From CAYMSF01 sp964542255 (lineage in GTDB: Bacteria; Verrucomicrobiota; Lentisphaeria; Victivallales; Victivallaceae), in the NCBI GenBank assembly GCA_964542255.1, contig CAZITV010000075.1:1-10503 (forward strand): a stretch of 10,503 bases of DNA, given 5' to 3'. The notes below the pieces were generated by a model. The model had not been told where the DNA came from. It searched no databases and was given only the letters and a program-made list of their open reading frames with translations. Both the position numbers and the translations under genes were made by a program. Below are positions 6,338 through 10,503 of the stretch, one piece after another; the stretch's first letter is position 1, and each line of letters begins with the position of its first letter.

Positions 6338-9064
6338 TTATTTCAATCTTACATCATTTTTCGGTTTAACTCGCTTGGAAACAAACCATTTTTCACAACC
6401 GACAACAATGTAAGCACATAATGATACGGCTAAAATCCGCCACCAGGAATCCATGCTGATTGGCGCGGTGTGAAACAGTTTGTTTGCCAGCGGCACGTAA
6501 GTAATAATTAACTGCAAAGCTATCATAATTCCCACGCCTATCAGCAGGCAGTAATTTGAAAACAGCCCAACTGAAAACATCGACCGCGTCAGCGAACGGC
6601 AGTTAAACAAATAGAACAACTCCACCATAACAATCACATTTACTGCAACCGTCCGCGCTTCCGCCAATGAAGCACCATATTTTTCTTGCTCCAATACAAA
6701 CAGACCAAATGCCCCGGCAAGAATCAGCGCTGTAACCAGCGATGTACGAAATATTAAGCCGGGAGTTAAGATTGCCGCATTGTGATTACGCGGCATCCGC
6801 TGCATCAAGTCATTTTCTTTCGGTTCAAAGACCAGCATTAACCCCAGCAGCACCGCCGTTGTCATATTTATATAGAGTACTTGTACGGGCAACACCGGCA
6901 GGACGGTGCCGGCAATAATTGCCGCCAAAATAACCAACCCCTCGCCAAAATTGGTCGGCAGCGTCCAAACAATAAACTTGGTAAGATTATCAAATACATT
7001 ACGGCCTTCTTCGACTGCCGCCTCAATGGACGCGAAATTATCATCGGTCAGGAGCATATCGGCAGCGCCTTTTGCCACATCCGTCCCGGCAATTCCCATT
7101 GCGATTCCGATGTCTGCTTGTTTAAGTGCTGGTGCGTCATTAACGCCATCACCAGTCATCGCGACTATATTATTACCTGCCTGGAGAGCCTTCACCAGCC
7201 GCAGTTTCTGTTCAGGTGCGACTCTGGCAAAGACCGAGGTCACTTTGGCAACTTGAATCAATTCTGCATCGGAAAGACTTTCTAAATCTCTGCCGGTAAC
7301 AGCTTTGGTCTTATTGGTGTCACTCAAACCAATTTTTTCAGCGATGGCTGTCGCGGTAAGAATATGGTCACCGGTAATCATTTTCACCTTGATGCCGGCG
7401 CTGCGGCATTTTTTTACTGCGTCTATCGCTTCCGGACGCGGCGGGTCAATCATCGCCTGCAGGCCGATAAAAGTCAAATTAGCGGCAATGCTGTCATGAG
7501 TGATATGCGTTAAATCTTCTCCGGCGGGCAGGCAGGCAAATGCCAGTACCCGCAGACCCTGCGATGCCAAATTTTCTGCATATTTGATTACTGCCTGCTT
7601 ATCTATGGCAGTTTTATTGCAGTTTGCGTCGTAAGCGTCAGCGCATCTTTCAATAATCTTTTCGGTGGCGCCTTTAACATAAATAATGTTGGTTTTGTCA
7701 TCCTTGCGGTGCAGTGTCGCCATATATTGATATTCGGATTCAAACGGAATGGAGTCCAGCCGCGGAAAATCTGCGTTAATACGGTGTTCGTCCAAACCTG
7801 CTTTCCGTGCCGAAACAAATAGACATCCTTCGGTAGGATCGCCGTTGACAGACAGTTTGTTTTCTTTGTTTACCAGCTGCGAATCATTACACAATAGTCC
7901 GCTGACTAAGCATTCTTTTAACACGGGATGTGCTTGAATATTACAAGCAGAGTCATTAACTTGAATCTCGCCCGGGGCGTCGTAACCTACCCCTGATACT
8001 GTAAATTGGGCACCACCGGCGTATATCAATTGCACCGTCATCTGATTTTCGGTCAAGGTGCCGGTTTTGTCCGAACATATCACTGAAGTACTGCCCAGAG
8101 TTTCCACTGCCGGCAGTTTTCTAATTATTGCCCGGCGTTTTGCCATACGGGAAACCCCTACTGCTAATGTAATGGTTACAGCCGCCGGCAGTCCTTCTGG
8201 AATTGCCCCGACCGCCAAAGCCACCGCCGCCATTAACATCGCTACTACCTTTTCTCCGCGCAGCATCCCGATGATAAATGTCAGTACTGCCAATACCATA
8301 ATTACAATCAGCAGAAAGTTACTGAATTCCCCAATTTTTTTGGTCAATGGCGTGGACATATCAACCGCCTGAGACACCAGCGTCGCGATTCTGCCCATTT
8401 CAGTTTTATCGCCGGTAGCAAAGACTATACCCTCGGCTTGACCGCGGGAGACCAGCGTTCCAGCATAAGTCAAGTTGGTCCGTTCCGCCAGGATAGTGTC
8501 AGCCGGCACCAGCATATCATGCTTCTCTACCGGAACTGATTCACCTGTCAGTGCTGATTCATCTATCTGCAGTTCGCGTGCGCTGAACAGCCGCATGTCG
8601 GCTGGAACTTTATCGCCGGATTGCAGCAGCACAATATCGCCAGGCACTAACTCCGCTGACGGCAAGCGCATTTTTTTGCCGTTGCGGCGCACCGTTGCTT
8701 CGGTCACCACCAACTTTGCCAGCGCCTCAATTGACTTCTCGGCTTTCGCCTCTTGGATATATCCAATTATCGCGTTAACCAGTACAACACCAAAAATAAC
8801 CGATGAATCAACCCACTCTCTTAAGGCAGCGGTAACGATTGACGAACCCAGCAAAATGTAAACCAGCGGCGCATTAAATTGCAGCAGAAACCGCATTAAT
8901 TCGCCGTATTGTTTTTTTGGGGTAAGCTTGTTCCAGCCGTATTTTTTGCGGCTTTCTTCGACGGCTGCATCGTTTAGTCCGGATTTACTATCAACATTAA
9001 GCTGACGGCAGACTTCGTCCGGCGATAGATTATGCCATACTGTTTCTGACTTATTCAAACTCAT
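6338..9064 (-). CDS. P2-type cation-transporting ATPase (Ca2+-ATPase-like)
   Basis: A 908-residue inner-membrane pump that couples ATP hydrolysis to cation transport through an aspartyl-phosphate intermediate. It has an N-terminal cation-ATPase domain (about 8-75), helices M1-M2 (about 62-105), an actuator domain with TGES (173-176), and M3-M4 with PEGLP (289-293). The phosphorylation motif DKTGTLT is at 332-338 with phospho-Asp332. The nucleotide-binding domain carries KGA (464-466). MITGDH (562-567) and TGDGVNDAP (637-645) are the hinge and Mg-binding motifs. M5-M10 lie between about 697 and 894. There is no heavy-metal-binding domain or CPx motif, so it is not a P1B pump. M5 keeps Asn705 and Glu708 of the Ca2+ site, and M6 keeps Asn733 and Thr736. 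The following position, Asp in SERCA and in yeast Pmr1, is Ala737, so ion choice (Ca2+, Mn2+, Na+ or other) is open. ATG at 9064 is preferred because GAGG lies 5 bases before it; the alternative GTG at 9070 overlaps that site. The gene lies 37 bases behind galK and 69 before the SPFH pair. Confidence 0.93.
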   Translation of the reverse strand: MSLNKSETVWHNLSPDEVCRQLNVDSKSGLNDAAVEESRKKYGWNKLTPKKQYGELMRFLLQFNAPLVYILLGSSIVTAALREWVDSSVIFGVVLVNAIIGYIQEAKAEKSIEALAKLVVTEATVRRNGKKMRLPSAELVPGDIVLLQSGDKVPADMRLFSARELQIDESALTGESVPVEKHDMLVPADTILAERTNLTYAGTLVSRGQAEGIVFATGDKTEMGRIATLVSQAVDMSTPLTKKIGEFSNFLLIVIMVLAVLTFIIGMLRGEKVVAMLMAAVALAVGAIPEGLPAAVTITLAVGVSRMAKRRAIIRKLPAVETLGSTSVICSDKTGTLTENQMTVQLIYAGGAQFTVSGVGYDAPGEIQVNDSACNIQAHPVLKECLVSGLLCNDSQLVNKENKLSVNGDPTEGCLFVSARKAGLDEHRINADFPRLDSIPFESEYQYMATLHRKDDKTNIIYVKGATEKIIERCADAYDANCNKTAIDKQAVIKYAENLASQGLRVLAFACLPAGEDLTHITHDSIAANLTFIGLQAMIDPPRPEAIDAVKKCRSAGIKVKMITGDHILTATAIAEKIGLSDTNKTKAVTGRDLESLSDAELIQVAKVTSVFARVAPEQKLRLVKALQAGNNIVAMTGDGVNDAPALKQADIGIAMGIAGTDVAKGAADMLLTDDNFASIEAAVEEGRNVFDNLTKFIVWTLPTNFGEGLVILAAIIAGTVLPVLPVQVLYINMTTAVLLGLMLVFEPKENDLMQRMPRNHNAAILTPGLIFRTSLVTALILAGAFGLFVLEQEKYGASLAEARTVAVNVIVMVELFYLFNCRSLTRSMFSVGLFSNYCLLIGVGIMIALQLIITYVPLANKLFHTAPISMDSWWRILAVSLCAYIVVGCEKWFVSKRVKPKNDVRLK

Positions 9065-9069
9065 TGCCA

Positions 9070-9073
9070 CCTC
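9070..9073 (-). promoter_or_regulatory. Ribosome-binding site that sets the ATPase start
   Basis: GAGG lies 5 bases before the ATG at 9064. The in-frame GTG at 9070 shares its first base with this site and has no site of its own, so the ATG is the likelier start. The 37-base gap to the galactokinase stop shows no terminator, consistent with read-through. Confidence 0.6.
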
Positions 9074-9101
9074 TATAATTGACTTAGCTAAACTCGTGCT
9101 G

Positions 9102-10253
9102 TTATAATATTGTTACGGATGCACCATCACCGATGGCACATTGAATTATTTCTGTATCTTTGCCGACCTGCAATTTAAACGCCATCGCCAAACGCTTGCA
9201 ATAACTGTCCGCTAAATCAGCCTGAACTAAATGAATCGTTATACCGCCAAAACCGCCGCCACTGAGGCGCGCGCCAAAACACCCTGGAATAGTCTGCGCC
9301 TGTTCCACCAGAAAATCTAATTCAGGACAACTGTTCTCAAAATTATCTCTGGAACTTTGGTGTGATTCAAATAACAGCTTGCCAAATTCAGCGATATCAT
9401 TGTGCTGCAGTGCCGTAATGCCGCGCATTACACGGTCGCCTTCGCCAACCACATGTTTTGCCCGGCGGTACTCCTGATGCGTCAGCAATCCCCGGTGCAG
9501 TTCCAGCATCGCCGGAGAAACATCACGCAAAGCCCGCACTCCTGATTCAACCGCACTGATTTTCGCGGCAGCGCTTTCACAGTCACGACGGCGTACATTA
9601 TATTCCGAATCCACCAAATTATGTTTTACCATTGAATTAGCGACAACAAACATATATCCCGCGGGTAATTTTACTGTATTTACCACTTCATTAATCCTGA
9701 AATCCGACAGAATAACCGCATCTTTACTGCCATATATTGAGCTGAATTGGTCCAGCAGTCCGGTACAGACACCTAAATAGTTATTCTCCACCCCTTGCCC
9801 CAAACGCGCCCAGTCGGTTAATGGCAGTTCAATATTAAATGCCGCCTTAAACGCGAACCCGGCGGCTATTTCCAGCGCCGCCGAACTGCTCATTCCCGCT
9901 GACAGCGGCACAGTGCTGAGAATTGCTCCATCAAACGCGCCAATGTCAATGCCGCGCTGTTTTAATCCGGTGATCATTCCTTTGACGTAATTGCTCCAGT
10001 CTTTCGGTCTGGCTTTGGCAATCTCATCCAGGTTAAACTCTACCGCCGAACCATCACGAAAATCGCGCAGCTGACAAACTCTGCCGGCTTTCGGAGCTAT
10101 CGCAAATTCTGTTGCCTGAGACACCGCGGCGCTCAGCACCAATCCCTGATTATAATCGGTATGATTGCCGAGGATTTCCAGTCTTCCCGGCGCTTTCGAC
10201 ACCGCCACCGGCATCTTGCCAAATTCCGCTTTGAACTTTTCAATAATACACAT
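9102..10253 (-). CDS. galK: Galactokinase (GHMP kinase family)
   Basis: A 383-residue cytoplasmic enzyme expected to phosphorylate galactose at C1 with ATP, the first committed step of the Leloir pathway. All family signatures are present. The sugar-binding motif is PGRLEILGNHTDYNQG (22-37). The ATP-binding loop is PLSAGMSSSAALE (116-128). The catalytic Asp is expected at 168 in GLLDQFSSIYG, and Tyr218 lies in DSEYNVRRRDCE, the segment that contacts galactose. The C-terminal GHMP motif is GARLSGGGFGG (327-337). Length is typical (380-400). One change stands out: Asn30 replaces the Glu of the usual GEHTDYN, a residue that contacts the sugar in structurally known galactokinases. I believe this substitution is shared by some PVC-group homologues. 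The ribosome-binding site is weak (only A-rich sequence before the ATG). The ATPase gene follows after 37 bases, and a possible mutarotase gene precedes it. Confidence 0.93.
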   Translation of the reverse strand: MCIIEKFKAEFGKMPVAVSKAPGRLEILGNHTDYNQGLVLSAAVSQATEFAIAPKAGRVCQLRDFRDGSAVEFNLDEIAKARPKDWSNYVKGMITGLKQRGIDIGAFDGAILSTVPLSAGMSSSAALEIAAGFAFKAAFNIELPLTDWARLGQGVENNYLGVCTGLLDQFSSIYGSKDAVILSDFRINEVVNTVKLPAGYMFVVANSMVKHNLVDSEYNVRRRDCESAAAKISAVESGVRALRDVSPAMLELHRGLLTHQEYRRAKHVVGEGDRVMRGITALQHNDIAEFGKLLFESHQSSRDNFENSCPELDFLVEQAQTIPGCFGARLSGGGFGGITIHLVQADLADSYCKRLAMAFKLQVGKDTEIIQCAIGDGASVTIL

Positions 10254-10331
10254 AGCTTTTTATCTTTATACAGTATGGTAAGGTTATAAGCATTTCATTA
10301 GGTTAAAAATTAAGTGTCACGTACATAAAGT

Positions 10332-10360
10332 AAGATACAGCTAATTTGGCAATAAATCAA
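10332..10360 (-). promoter_or_regulatory. Candidate promoter for galactokinase and the genes behind it
   Basis: TTGATT (10360-10355) and TATCTT (10337-10332) each match consensus at 4 of 6 positions and are 17 bases apart. They lie in the 195-base AT-rich gap before galK and would give a leader of roughly 70 bases. The boxes are only moderate. A palindrome, CTGTACAG, near 10391-10398 lies upstream and could be part of an operator, but it is short. Confidence 0.3.
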
Positions 10361-10448
10361 CTCACAACGCTGATTAATAAAATTAAACTTCTGTACAGCC
10401 GGCAAAAATAATTAAATCTAAAAATTACAAGCAAAAAGCAGAGGCGAC

Positions 10449-10503
10449 TTATTTTTCGATGCTAATGATTGTTTTCAAGATGTGCCGTTCGCCGGGGTGG
10501 ATG
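10449..10503 (-). CDS. C-terminus of a gene running off the right edge; possible aldose 1-epimerase (mutarotase)
   Basis: Reading inwards on the minus strand from the edge, one frame gives IHPGERHILKTIISIEK and then TAA at 10451-10449. The pattern PGE, a few residues, T, then a short beta-like end resembles the last strand of galactose mutarotases (often written PGE...T.Y.F). A mutarotase next to galactokinase is a common arrangement, because mutarotase supplies the alpha-anomer the kinase uses. Only 17 codons and a stop are visible, so both the coding status and the family are tentative. The conserved catalytic residues lie outside the window. Confidence 0.4.
   Translation of the reverse strand, partial: IHPGERHILKTIISIEK

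Noticed and set aside
6881..8861. Plus-strand frames up to 134 codons opposite the ATPase gene
   Set aside because: The ATPase frame holds every P-type motif over its full length; the opposite frames are compositionally biased shadows.

Overview
The window is a piece of bacterial chromosome with moderate GC in the genes and a very AT-rich first 640 bases. It carries six essentially complete genes plus the tail of a seventh at the right edge. No mobile element, CRISPR array or tRNA is visible. The galactokinase has an Asn where the family usually has Glu (GNHTDYN), and there are paired SPFH proteins with repeated N-terminal modules. From memory, both fit a member of the PVC superphylum (Lentisphaerae, Kiritimatiellae, Verrucomicrobia or Planctomycetes) better than a proteobacterium or a firmicute. 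This placement is inference.

Left edge (1-640): no gene. Read on the minus strand, the first ~170 bases look like the promoter and leader of an rRNA operon whose 16S gene would lie just outside the window. There is a promoter with TTGAAA and TATGAT boxes, phased A-tracts, a boxA-like TTTGAAAATTGAATAG element and an inverted repeat. The remainder, to 640, is AT-rich spacer with no feature I can defend.

Plus-strand pair (641-2926): a 383-residue protein with an atypical central J domain (HPD motif) is followed 15 bases later by a GT4-type glycosyltransferase. The two are probably co-transcribed. They converge on the next group across a 64-base gap that has no strong terminator.

Minus-strand run (10503 down to 2991): the order of transcription is a partial gene with a possible mutarotase C-terminus, a galactokinase, a ten-helix P2-type cation ATPase, and two paralogous SPFH/band 7 membrane proteins. 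Gaps from the galactokinase onward are 37 and 69 bases, and the two SPFH genes overlap by one base (TAATG). The galactokinase and possible mutarotase suggest Leloir galactose use. The ATPase and the SPFH pair suggest a membrane module in which a cation pump sits with flotillin-like scaffolds. That functional link rests only on gene order.

The parts most worth a second look are the triple-module N-termini of the SPFH pair and their position behind the pump, the pump's missing transmembrane-6 aspartate, the altered sugar-binding motif of the galactokinase, and the unusual J-domain protein.
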